Shown here piece after piece: positions 1 to 12,400 of a stretch of DNA of 64,000 nucleotides. Each line of letters starts with the position of its first letter. Position 1 is the first letter of the stretch. A program made the position numbers and the translations under genes. The notes under the pieces were generated by a model, which was not told where the DNA came from, did not search any database, and saw only the letters and a program-made list of their open reading frames with translations. Origin of the DNA: CAWARU01 sp963784575 (GTDB taxonomy: Bacteria; Pseudomonadota; Gammaproteobacteria; UBA6186; Azoamicaceae); the NCBI GenBank assembly GCA_963784575.1, contig CAWARU010000001.1, forward strand, positions 2,356,001 to 2,420,000. The letters are read 5' to 3'.

Positions 1-1
1 A

Positions 2-3000
2 GATGGCAAATTTGAGATGCATCTTGTTTCCAAATTGAGTAAAGCAAATACTCATCAATTGACAGAGTCATTTAAAAGGCACTTGCATGCAGTAATTGAA
101 CACTGTGTAACTGCGGGAAGGCGCTATATAACAGTAAGTGATGTCGCGGGAATTGCTAGCCAAGAACGCATAGATGCCTTGCAATGCAGCAGAGAAATAG
201 AAGCTATCTACTTAGCAAATAGTTTGCAACAGGGCTTTATTTACCATTCATTGGCGCAAGGCAAGATAGATGATGCCTATATTGTTCAGCTTATCTGGGA
301 TTATAAAAATGCCTTAGATATTGAATTATTTAAACAAGCATGGGTTTATGCCCAAGCACGTTATCCAAATTTACGCTTAAGATTCTGTTGGGATGAAAAT
401 TTGTTACAGGTGGTGGATCGGGAAGGAAGCCTAGATTGGCGTTATATAGATTTGAGTGAAGAAACGGAAGAGGTTCGCTTAGAAAAAATAAAAAGGATCC
501 AGGAACAAGATAGGCGCGAACCGTATAATTTAGAGGCAGGCAATTTATTTCGCGTTTATTTAATTAAGCATGGCAATAAGCACTATACCTGCCTATTTAG
601 CAATCACCATTCCATACTAGATGGCTGGAGTAATCCGATATTATTAGGCTATATCAATGATAGTTATGTACGATTATTAGAAGGAAAGGTATTTGAAGCA
701 GAAGAGGATCTGCAATACTTACAGGCGCAAGAATATTTACAACAAGCACGCAAAGGTGAAGAAGATGAATTTTGGCGAGATTATGTCTCTAGGATAGAAG
801 AATATCCCGATCTAAATGGTTTGCTTTCATCGCATGCCAGAGAACAGCAGTTAAGGGTAGGCAATTATAGATATATTAAAGAGCCAAAAGAAAAGGGATT
901 AGAAATCAAGGCTGAGTTATATTCTGCATTAAAGGAGATGTGCCAGCGGGAAGGGGTGACTTTAAATGCAGTGTTGCAATATGTCTGGCATAAGGTATTA
1001 AGCGTCTATGGGAATAGTAAAGTAACGACGGTAGGGACAGTAGTTTCAGGCAGGAATATGCCAATCGAGGGCATTGAAACTGCGGTGGGCCTTTTTATAA
1101 ATACCTTGCCATTAATAGTAACGCATCGGAATGGAAGTGTACTGGGACAAATTAAAAATATCCATCAAGACATTAATGAAATTAGTAATCGCAGCAGCGT
1201 TAATTTGGCGGCATTGCAGGAAGGAAGTGAAAGATTATTCGATAGTCTTTTTGTTTATGAAAATTATCCTATTCCAAAAGTGCAGGATCGATCAGGTGAG
1301 ATTCAGGTTGAACTTAGGGGGAGTATCGAAAAGTTAGATTATCCGTTGGTTACTACTGTTTACGAGAAAAATAACCAATTAAAATATAAAATAAATTTTG
1401 CGGGAGAACTATTTGATGAAGAAATGATAGAGAATGTATTACAAATCATTTCTAATTTATTAGAACAAATAGTAGCAGATCCACATCAAGCTGTGAGCGA
1501 ATTAAATTATCTAAATCCATCTCAATATCAGAAAATAAAAGAAAAAGACAATGCAGAAGAACGGGTTTTTGAAATCGATAAAACCTTGCATGAATTATTT
1601 GAAGAACAAGTTAAGAAAACACCAGATAAAATAGCTCTAGTGTGTGGGTTTAAACATTTAACTTATGATGAACTTAATAAACGTGCAAATCAATTAGCAC
1701 ATTATTTAAGACATAAATGCAATGTTGGTGTGGAAACGGTGGTTGCATTATGTCTGTCAAGAACGGAAAATATTATTATTTCAATTCTTGGGGTGTTAAA
1801 ATCAGGTGGCGCTTACGTTCCTCTAGATCCCCATTATCCCGAGACACGACTCCAATATATGTTATCAGATAGTGGTGCGAGAGTTCTTTTAAGCGATGAA
1901 AATAGTATCAGAGATTTGCCTGAATTCGAAGAAAAGGAGCAAGCATGTCAAGATAAATCTTTTCTGTTATCGTTAGATGATGAGAATATGCAAAACCAAT
2001 TTAAAAAGCAGTCAGAAGAGAATCCTATTCCTATGAATATTGTCGATAACTTGGCCTACGTAATATATACTTCAGGCACCACAGGATTGCCTAAAGGTTC
2101 ATCCCATACCCATAGAAATATTTGTAGATTATTTGAATCGACAAATCATTGGTATAACTTTAATGAGGATGATGTTTGGAGTTTATTTCATTCCTATGTT
2201 TTTGATTTTAGTGTTTGGGAAATGTGGGGATCTTTATTATATAATGGAAAATTAATAATAGTACCATATGGTATATCAAGAGATTTTTATGCATATTCAA
2301 AAGTGCTTTCTGAACAAAGAGTGACGGTTTTAAATCATACTCCTTCTGCTTTTTATCAGCTTTCAGCTATTTTGATTAACCAGATTAATAGTAAATTAAG
2401 TCACTTGAGGTATGTGATTTTTGGAGGAGAAGCTTTACAGTTTTTTCAATTACAAGGTTTTATGAATAAATATTCGAATAACAACATTAAATTGGTAAAT
2501 ATGTATGGTATTACTGAAACAAGCGTACATGTTACCTATAAACCGATCACTCACTGTTTAGAAACTTCCTCCAATATAGGAGTAAAAATACCTGATCTAA
2601 AAGTTTATGTGCTAGATAAAAATTTAATGGTTGTTCCGGCAGGTGCAATCGGAGAATTATATGTGGGTGGTGATGGATTGGGGCGAGGTTATTACAAAAA
2701 GCCAGTATTAACTGCGGAACGATTTATCGCAAATCCGTATCAGACTAAAGAAGAGCAGAGTATCGGAAAATTTTCAAGATTATACAAAACAGGGGATTTG
2801 GCTCGATTGTTACCAGACGGCACATTGGAATATCTTGGAAGAAATGATTTTCAAATAAAGTTACGCGGCTACCGAATAGAGTTAGGCGAAATAGAGAAGG
2901 CGATATCATCTTATACCGGCATTAGCCAGAGTGTCGTCATAATTAAAGATTCTGAAGATCAAGATAAGAAATATTTGTTGGGATATTATGTTGCAAACAC

Positions 3001-3448
3001 AAAACTTGATGAGAAGGATCTTGCGAAATATCTAGGAGCGCAGTTACCTGAATATATGCTCCCTAACAGGCTTATACAATTAGAATTTTTGCCTTTAACC
3101 TCAAACGGCAAATTAAATAGAGAAGTATTACTTGAGCTTGGTGATGCCAGAACTCGGGAAATAATACCTCCAAGCAGCGAACTTGAAATGAAAATATGCA
3201 TTATTTGGGCCGAAATATTACAGATCAATGAGAAGGAAATTTCAATGGAAGATAGTTTTTTTGCACTTGGTGGAAATAGTATTTTATCAATAATAGCGGT
3301 TAGAAAACTATCAAAAGATCTGTCGATTGAAATTAATATGTCTGAATTTTTTATTAATAATACCATAAACGACTTTTCAAATTATGTTAAAAACAAAATA
3401 AAGACATCACATTCAGCTTCTCTAGTGTTATCTGAGGGAGTGATTTGA
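2..3448 (+). CDS. Non-ribosomal peptide synthetase, 5'-partial: (E end)-C-A(Thr)-T
   Basis: The frame is open to the window edge, and its first residues match the end of the epimerization (E) domain of the next gene (around 8170), so the gene starts upstream and the ATG at 17 is internal. Domains by residue from position 17: end of an E domain (1-55); a condensation domain with the NHHSILDGWS active site near 197; an adenylation domain (about 524-1040) with YTSGTTGLPKG near 685, LYKTGDL and NGKLNRE; and a carrier domain with the phosphopantetheine site FFALGGNS near 1082. The binding-pocket residues read by eye, DFWNIGMVHK, are the code known for threonine. The C domain follows an E domain, so it should accept a D-configured donor. 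There is no thioesterase. The TGA stop overlaps the next ATG (TGATG), so translation is coupled. Substrate is an inference from the code; family assignment is secure. Confidence 0.95.
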   Translation, partial: DGKFEMHLVSKLSKANTHQLTESFKRHLHAVIEHCVTAGRRYITVSDVAGIASQERIDALQCSREIEAIYLANSLQQGFIYHSLAQGKIDDAYIVQLIWDYKNALDIELFKQAWVYAQARYPNLRLRFCWDENLLQVVDREGSLDWRYIDLSEETEEVRLEKIKRIQEQDRREPYNLEAGNLFRVYLIKHGNKHYTCLFSNHHSILDGWSNPILLGYINDSYVRLLEGKVFEAEEDLQYLQAQEYLQQARKGEEDEFWRDYVSRIEEYPDLNGLLSSHAREQQLRVGNYRYIKEPKEKGLEIKAELYSALKEMCQREGVTLNAVLQYVWHKVLSVYGNSKVTTVGTVVSGRNMPIEGIETAVGLFINTLPLIVTHRNGSVLGQIKNIHQDINEISNRSSVNLAALQEGSERLFDSLFVYENYPIPKVQDRSGEIQVELRGSIEKLDYPLVTTVYEKNNQLKYKINFAGELFDEEMIENVLQIISNLLEQIVADPHQAVSELNYLNPSQYQKIKEKDNAEERVFEIDKTLHELFEEQVKKTPDKIALVCGFKHLTYDELNKRANQLAHYLRHKCNVGVETVVALCLSRTENIIISILGVLKSGGAYVPLDPHYPETRLQYMLSDSGARVLLSDENSIRDLPEFEEKEQACQDKSFLLSLDDENMQNQFKKQSEENPIPMNIVDNLAYVIYTSGTTGLPKGSSHTHRNICRLFESTNHWYNFNEDDVWSLFHSYVFDFSVWEMWGSLLYNGKLIIVPYGISRDFYAYSKVLSEQRVTVLNHTPSAFYQLSAILINQINSKLSHLRYVIFGGEALQFFQLQGFMNKYSNNNIKLVNMYGITETSVHVTYKPITHCLETSSNIGVKIPDLKVYVLDKNLMVVPAGAIGELYVGGDGLGRGYYKKPVLTAERFIANPYQTKEEQSIGKFSRLYKTGDLARLLPDGTLEYLGRNDFQIKLRGYRIELGEIEKAISSYTGISQSVVIIKDSEDQDKKYLLGYYVANTKLDEKDLAKYLGAQLPEYMLPNRLIQLEFLPLTSNGKLNREVLLELGDARTREIIPPSSELEMKICIIWAEILQINEKEISMEDSFFALGGNSILSIIAVRKLSKDLSIEINMSEFFINNTINDFSNYVKNKIKTSHSASLVLSEGVI

Positions 3449-6400
3449 TGAATATTGCAAAATTTGTCTATTATCTTAATAATTTGGGATTCTCTGTTTG
3501 GACGGAAAATGAGAGCTTAAGTTATAGGCAATACAAGGAGAATCCAGATAAAAATGAAATATTAAAACAAATTAAAGAATATAAATCAGAATTAATAGAG
3601 TTTTTAAAAACTAATAATTGTTGTTCAGCAGAAGAAATCAATTTGACTAAGATTTATCGCACTTCAGACTATCTAGAGCGACTTTCGTTTGCACAAGATC
3701 GATTGTGGTTTATAGACAAATATGAATCGGGTACCAATGCCTATAACATCTACATGATTTATCAACTTGCACCGGCTTTGGACATAGAAGTATTAAAAGC
3801 CAGTCTAAGGAGTGTGGTTCATCGTCATGAGATATTACGTACAGTTGTTCAAGAAGGGAAAGATGGGCTAGGCTATCAACTGGTGCTTGATGATAAGATT
3901 TTTGGCTTGGATATTGAGCAAGAAGAGATAGCAAGCCGAGAAGACCTAAAATTATCTTTAACAAAAACACTGAATCATATCTTTGATTTAAGCAGCGAAT
4001 ATCCAATTAAAGCAAAATTGATTGATTTAATAGAGGAGCCGGAGACTAAGATAGGTACAGAGAAAAAAACCAGGTATTTATGCATTGTTATACATCATAT
4101 TGCTTTTGATGGTTGGTCCTATGATATTTTATTAAGAGATTTGCAAGAGTATTATGTATACCATTGGTCAAAAGCTAAAGGAATTGAAGTTGCTATTCAT
4201 TTGCCAATATTGAGTATTCAGTACAAAGATTTTGCCTTATGGCAAAGGAATTACTTAGAGGGTGAGAGGCTTTCGACGCAATTAGACTATTGGAAAGCAA
4301 AATTGTCTGGCTATGAAAGACTAAACTTAATGACAGATAAGCCCCGTCCACTCCAGATAGATTATAGAGGTAATGAACTATCATTTGAGGTGGATACAGA
4401 AACATCCGAAAATCTTAGAGCCTTAGCAAAGAACTATCAAGTGAGTTTATATAGTTTATTGTTAAGTGCTTACTTTCTAATGCTTCGAATATACAGTAAT
4501 CAAGATGATTTAATAATAGGGGCAACTGCTGCAAATCGGCACTATAGCCAAGTAGAGGATTTAATCGGATTTTTTGCAAATACATTGGTATTAAGAGCTA
4601 AGATTGAATCAAATTCGACGATTAAATCATTTATTCAAAGTGTCGGTAAAGATGTAATTGAGGCACAATTATATCAAGATTTGCCTTTTGAAAAATTGGT
4701 AGAAGAATTATCTATCGAAAAAGACACCAGTCAACATCCTATATTTCAAGTCGTATTTGAGGTGCAAAGTTTTGGGGCTACTTTTAGCCAGGGGGGGAAT
4801 TATGAAGCGGAGATAAATTTAAGCAAACTTTTAATGCCCTATCATGATAGTAATTTATATAAGATAGCAAAATTTGATATTAGTACTCTAATTGATGACA
4901 GTGGTTCAGAGTTAAAAGGGATCTTCAACTATGCTGAGAGCTTATTTACCGAAGAAACGATTGCGGGCCATATTGAAACTTACCTTCACATTTTAAAGCA
5001 ACTGTCGTTGCTGGCTAAAGATAAAAGCTTAAGTGAGCAAATAATTGTTTCAGATATCGATTATTTAAATCACGCTCGATATAAAGAAGTGGTTGAACTA
5101 TGGAATGAGACAACCAGAAATTTCCCTAAAACTAAGTTGGTCCACGAATTATTTGAAGAGCAAGTCGACAAAACACCGGATCGCATTGCAGTTGTTTATG
5201 GTGACAAACAGATAAGCTATTTGTCCCTGAATAGTCGTGCAAATCAACTGGCAAGATTCTTGTTGCAAAATAGAACAAATTTTTTGGAAGAAAAGATAGC
5301 CTTGTTTCTGGATAGAAGTGAGTATTTACTACTGTCTATACTATCTGTGTTGAAAACAGGGGCAGCTTACGTTCCAATAGATCCAGAATTTCCGAATGAC
5401 AGAGTATCCTATATCCTAGGTGATATTAATGCTCAAATTATTTTAACAGATAGCCATCATTATAAAAATCTAAGAGATAAATGCATTGTTTTGGATAATA
5501 TTCGGCTAATTTGTGTTGATGATTGTGAGAGTAACTTAGAGGTTCAGTCTTCAAGCAATCTAAAAGTTATAATGGACCCGGAACAATTAGCCTATATAAT
5601 ATATACTTCTGGAACAAGTGGTAAGCCAAAGGGGGTTATGATAGAGCATCATGCGATAATTAATCGTTTAAAGTGGATGAATGATGAATATAAAATTTCA
5701 GATCAAGATGTAATTTTACAAAAAACACCTTATGTGTTTGATGTTTCAGTATGGGAATTGTTTTGCGCTGGGTGGCTTGGGGCCAAACTGGTTTTTATTG
5801 AACCTCGGGGCCATAAAGATAGTCATTATTTAATGGATATACTTCGAAAGCAGTTAATTTCTATTTTGCATTTTGTTCCTTCAATGCTGACTGCTTTTTT
5901 AGCGGATTTAAATCTTTCTGTACGTAAAGGAACGAATGAATCTTTGTCTGAAAAAATATTCCCATCTTTAAAGACTATTTTTTGTAGTGGAGAAGAATTA
6001 AGTTTAAAAGCCGTCCGCGAAGGCAAAGCAATACTGAAATCTGTGCAAATCAATAATCTTTATGGTCCTACAGAAACAACAGTAGACGTTTTGTATTATA
6101 ACTGTACGGGTCAAGAGGGAAAAGCAATACCTATAGGAAGGCCTATTTCTAACACAAAAGTATATGTGTTTAATGAAAGCTTAACTGCTGTTCCAGTAGG
6201 AGCAGTTGGAGAATTATATGTTGGTGGCACAGGGCTTGGAAGAGGTTATTACAATAAACCTGCATTAACTGCGGAACGCTTTATAGCAAATCCGTATCAG
6301 ACTCAAGAAGATCAGAATAATAAAGGTTTTTCAAGATTATACAAGACAGGGGATTTAGTTCGTTTGTTAGCAGATGGTAATATTGAATACCTTGGGAGAA

Positions 6401-9400
6401 ATGATTTTCAAATAAAGTTAAGAGGCTATCGAATAGAGTTAGGCGAGATAGAGAGGGTAATATCCTCTTATACGAGCATTAGTCAGAGTGTCGTTATAAT
6501 AAAAGAGGATAATATTAAAGGCTCTGAAGCTCAAGGTAAGAAATATTTGATAGGATACTATGTTTCGAAGGAAAAAATAGCAGAGAAATTATTAGAAAGC
6601 TATTTGAAGAGTAAGCTGCCAGATTATATGGTTCCGACCCATTTTGTTTATTTATCGGAATTGCCATTAACGATTAACGGCAAGATTGACAGAAAAGCAT
6701 TACCATCACCAGAGTTGAGGGGAGATGGCGGAAATTTTGTCACACCACGAAATGAAGGTGAGCAAGCAATTGCTGAAGTTTGGTCCGATGTTTTAGGAAT
6801 CGTTAAAGATAAGATTAGCATAACCGATGATTTTTTCAGATTAGGTGGTGACAGTATTATTAGTATTCAATTGGTAAGCCGTTTGCGACAGAAGTTAGGC
6901 TTGCAAATCAGTGTAAAGGATATTTTTAGTTATCGAACGATCGAAAAAATATCTGATGAGGTATTAGGTAAGTCATCACAAGAAATTCAGAAGCAAATCA
7001 GTGTAGAACAAGGAATATTATCCGGAAATGTTCGATTACTTCCGATACAAGAGTGGTTTTTTAGAAATAGGTTTGCTAGAAAAAATCATTGGAATCAGTC
7101 ATTTATTGTTCAAGTACCGCCTCTCTCTTTGGAAATGCTCAGGTCCAGTTTAAAGCGATTATTTGAATGCCATAATGGTTTCCGTTTAAGGTATAGAAGA
7201 ACAACTACAAGTTATGAACAATATTATGATGAAACACTCGAACTGGAATCGTTGAAAACTTTGGATGTGAGAACATTGACCTCGAGTGAAGGAAGCAAAG
7301 CATTTGAAGACGAGCTCCAAGGAATATTGACGCAGTGGCAAAGTAATTTTGATATCGAAAATGGACCCTTATATGGCCTAGGGTATATAAATGGTTTTCA
7401 GGATAACAGTGCGCGGATTTATTTTGCCTTTCATCATTTGATAATAGATGTAGTGAGTTGGAGGATTCTGGTAAAAGATCTCAAGGAGCTCTATGAGGGA
7501 GGGAACATAGAGACTAAGAGAAGCAGTTACCGGCAATGGAGTGAGGCTGTTAAGCGGTATGCAGAGTCTGAGGTGGTTCAGAAGTCGTATTGGGAAGAAG
7601 TGCTATCAGACTTTGATGAAACCGAGAAGAGTTTGACAAAGTTATTGTTGAGTGAAGAAACCCGAGAAGAAACTCGCTTCATTTTAAGTCTTGATGAGAC
7701 AGCCCAACTATTAACAAAAAGTAATATATGCTACAACACCCAAGTAGAAGATATATTATTGACAGCCTTAGGGTTAAGTTTATGTGAACTGACAGGTTCA
7801 CGAGAAAATCATATTGTATTGGAAGGTCATGGTAGAGAGGATATAGATGATTCATTGGATGTGAATTCGACAGTGGGTTGGTTTACAACAATTTACCCAG
7901 TTCGTTTATCTGTAAGTTCGGAAATATCACAAAGCATTAAGCAGATTAAAGAGAATTTACGGAAGATAAAAAATAAAGGGTTAGGCTATGGTGCAATAAT
8001 TGGATACGAAGGTGATGGTCCTCGCATAAGTTTTAACTATCTTGGCCAGATTAACACAGGGGTAGCGGGAGCGGAACAAGCTTGGTTCATAAGCAGTGAT
8101 AAAAGCGGCGAATCAGTGCATGCTGATAATAGAGAGCCAAATATAATAAATATCAATTGTCTAGTTCGAGATAGCAAATTTGAGATGCATCTCGTTTCCA
8201 AATTAAGTAAAGCACACACTCATCAATTGACAGAGTCATTTAAAAGGCAATTGCATGCAGTGATTGAACACTGTGTAAACGCGGGAAGGTGCTATTTGAC
8301 AGTCAGTGATGTGGGGGGCATTGCTAGCCAAGAACGTTTAGACGCATTGCAAAACGACAGAGAAATAGAAGGTATCTATTTGGCAAATAGTTTGCAGCAA
8401 GGTTTTATTTATCATTCATTGATCCAAGGTAGGATAGATGATGCCTATATTATTCAGCTTATGTGGGATTATGAAAATGCGTTAGACGTACAATTATTTA
8501 GACAGGTATGGGTTTATGCCCAAGCACGATACCCCAATTTACGGCTAAGATTTTACTGGGATGAAAACTTGTTACAGATAATTGATCGGGAGGGGAGCTT
8601 AGATTGGCGTTATATTGATTTCAGCGAAGAAACGGAGGAGAGCCGTTCAGAAAAAATAAAAAGGATCCAGGAACAAGACAGGCGCGAACCATATAATTTA
8701 GAGGCAGGCAACTTATTTCGCGTCTATTTAATTAAGCATAGCAATACGCACTATACCTGTCTATTTAGTAATCATCACTCAATACTAGATGGCTGGAGTA
8801 ATCCGATCTTATTAGGTTATATCAATGATACCTATGTACGCTTGTTAAAGGGAGAGGATATCAAATTAGAAGAAGATCTGAAATACTTGAAAGCCCAAGA
8901 ATATTTGCAAACACACAAAGGAGAGGAAGATAAATTTTGGCAGGACTATGTAGTTAGGATAGAAGAATATCCTGATTTAAATGGTTTGCTTTCAACTCTA
9001 GCCCGGAAACAACAATTAAGAATAAGTAATTATCGGTATGTTAAAGAACCTCAAGAGAGAACATTAGAAATTGAGGAGGATTTGTATGCTGCGTTAAGGG
9101 ATCTCTGTCAGCACGAAGGCATAACATTGAATGCGGTGTTGCAATATGTATGGCATAAGGTGTTAAGCCTATATGGTAATAGTAAAATAACTACCGTAGG
9201 GACAGTAGTATCAGGAAGAAATATGCCTATCGAGGGCATAGAGTCGGCGGTTGGAATATTTATCAACACTTTGCCAATGATTGTATTGCACCAAAACGGG
9301 AGTCTAATAGATAAAATTAAAATTATTCATAATGACATGAATGAAATTAGTAATCGGAGCAATGTTAGTTTGGCAGCCTTGCAGAAAGGAAGTGAGAGAA

Positions 9401-12400
9401 TATTTGACAGTCTTTTTATTTATGAAAATTATCCTAATCCAACGGCAGAGTTTCAACAAAGTACAATGCGAGTTGAATATAAAGGGAGCGTTGAGAAACT
9501 AGATTATCCATTGGCTGCCATTGTTCATGAGGAAAATAACCGTCTAAAATATAAGATTAATTTTGCAGGTGGCCTATTTGATGAAGAAAATATAGAAGAA
9601 GTATTACAAGTTATTCATCATTTTTTAAAGCAGATAGTAAAAAATCCCTATCTTGGAGAGCATGAATTCCAATATTTAAGCCGTTTTCAATATAAAAAGA
9701 TAATAGAGGATTGGAATGGCAAAGAGGAGAATATCGCAGATTATAAAACCTTGCATGGGTTATTTGAAGAACAGCTTAAAAAAATACCGGATAAAATTGC
9801 ATTAGTCCATGGATTTAAATTATTAACTTACGATGAGCTAAATAAACGAGCAAATCAATTAGCAAGGTACCTAAGAGAAGACTGTAATGTTGGTGTGGGC
9901 GATATAATCGCAATAGCCGTTAATCGTTCAATAGAATTAATAATTGGATTGCTCGGAACACTAAAATGTGGTGCAGCCTATGTGCCGCTAGATATAAATT
10001 ATCCCATGGAAAGCATTACCTACGTTTTAGAAGAAACTAATGCCAAGGTTATTTTAATAGATTCTTTTACAAATATAAAACTGAATAAGCATTATAGCTT
10101 TGTGTCCATTGATGATTATGCAAAATTTTCTGATAAAAAATCGAATGATCTTAATGTTAAAATGTTTGCAGAAAATCTAGCCTATATTGTGTATACCTCA
10201 GGTTCTACTGGTAAACCTAAGGGAGTAATGTGTGATCATCTGGGTGTTATAAATCGATTGGCATGGGCTTGGTCAAAGTATCCATTTAACGAAGGGGAAA
10301 CTTGTGCTTTGCAATCAAATCTCACTTTTGTCGATTCGACTTGGGATATCTTTGGAACTTTATTAATTGGTCATAAATTAATAATATATAACCAAGATAT
10401 TTGTAAAGATATCAAATTACTTATAGATACCTGCGCAGAATTCCAGGTAACAAGGATTACTCTTGTTCCTTCGTTGTTCAAGGTTCTCTTAAACCTTGCA
10501 TCGATTGATAGAAAATTGCTCAGTAAAATACCTTTGTTAAGACATTGGGAAGTCACGGGTGAGCCATATGATGCCCATCAAGCGAGCAGTGATTTGCAGC
10601 AAATTACGCAAAATTCAATTAAGTTCTTGGATTGCTATGGTGCATCTGAGGCAACTTCAATTATTTATAGAGACTTTTCTAATCTCTCTTCGCCAAAGAC
10701 TCATATTATTTCTAACACACGGATCTATATAGTTGATATGGAAATGAACCCTCTACCGGTTGGGGCAGTTGGCCAAATATTGGTTGAAGGCCCTGGTTTA
10801 GCTTTAGGCTATTTAAATAAACCTGCATTAACAGCAGAGAAATTTATACCAAACCCTTTTAATGAAAATCTGGATAATAGTAGGTTAAGACTTTATAAAT
10901 TGGGTGATTTAGGGAGATGGACTAATGATGGTCAAATAGAATTATTAGGCCGATTTGATGGGGTTATTAAATTCAGAGCTTTCAGAATTGAACCAGCAGA
11001 AATTGAATTTACTCTTCGAAAACATGAATTAATTTCTGATTGTATTGTGATGATTAATAATGAAGATCTAGACAATAAAAGCTTAGTTGCATTTATTGTT
11101 CCTAAAACTTTAGAACAATTTAGTCTGGAAGAAAATTTAAATGGGGAAAAAGACCCGCCTTATGTGAGATTAAAAAGCAAAACATTGTCTACATACATTG
11201 ATGCTATAGTAGAATATCTAGCAGGCATTTTGCCAGACTATATGGTGCCTCAACATTATGAATTCATCAATAAAATGCCATTAAACCATAATGGCAAGGT
11301 GGAAAGAAACGCTTTGAAATCTCTTCTTAATGGCAGCAGACAAGTTTCGAATGCGTATATAGCGCCCAGAAGCAGGCTAGAACAAGATATTTTGGAGGCT
11401 TGGTCAGCAGTTTTAGGAGTATCAAATAAGAGTTTAGGCGTTAATGATAATTTTTTTAGGGTAGGTGGAAATAGTATTTTAGCAATATTATTAACCAGCA
11501 GATTGTCGAAGCAATTAAATGTCAAGCTTAATGTCTCATCTATATTTCAACACAATACTATAGCAAAGCTAGCAAAGCACATTAAGCAAGGGGACGACGA
11601 AAAAATTGTTATGAGTAAGGTGCGAGTCGATAACGCAGAAGAACAGCGACTTTCCTTTGCACAAGAGCGGTTGTGGTTTATAGAGAAATATGAGTTGGGT
11701 ACCAATGCTTATAACATATTCATGACTTATCAACTAGCTCCAGAGTTGGACATAGATGTACTGAAAGCCAGTCTTAGGAGTGTAGTCCACCGACATGATA
11801 TACTTCGTACCGTTATTCAGGAAGGAAAAAATGGACAAGGTTATCAACTTGTGTTCGATGATACGACTTTTCGTTTGGATGTTGAGCAAGAGATGGTGTT
11901 TAGCAAAGAAGAGTTAGATCTCTCTTTAGGAAAATCGGTGAACCATATTTATGATTTAAGCACTGAATATCCAATTAAAGTCAAATTAATTGATTTAATG
12001 ATAGAGCAAGAGACAGGAACGATATCAAAACCAGTACCAAGGATAAGAAGAAAGTATTTAAGCATTATTATACATCACATTGCTTTTGATGGCTGGTCTA
12101 ATGATATTTTCTTAAGAGACTTACAAGAATATTATGCCTATCACTGGTTAAGAGCACGCGGAGTAGAAGCTACTCTTCAGTTACCAATCTTAAGTGTGCA
12201 ATACAGGGATTTTGCCTTATGGCAAAGGAATTACTTAAGAGGGGATAGGCTTCGACAAGAATTAGACTATTGGAAAACAAAATTGTTTGGCTATGAAAGA
12301 CTAAACTTGATAACAGATAAACCACGTCCGCTTCAGATAGATTATCGTGGGGATGACGTAGCATTTGAGATTGATAAAGAGACGTCGGATAATCTTAGGG

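Noticed and set aside
17..19. ATG at 17 as the start of the first NRPS gene
   Set aside because: The frame is open to the window edge and the residues before it (D-G-K-F-E) match the inside of an epimerization domain in the next gene, so the start is upstream of the window.
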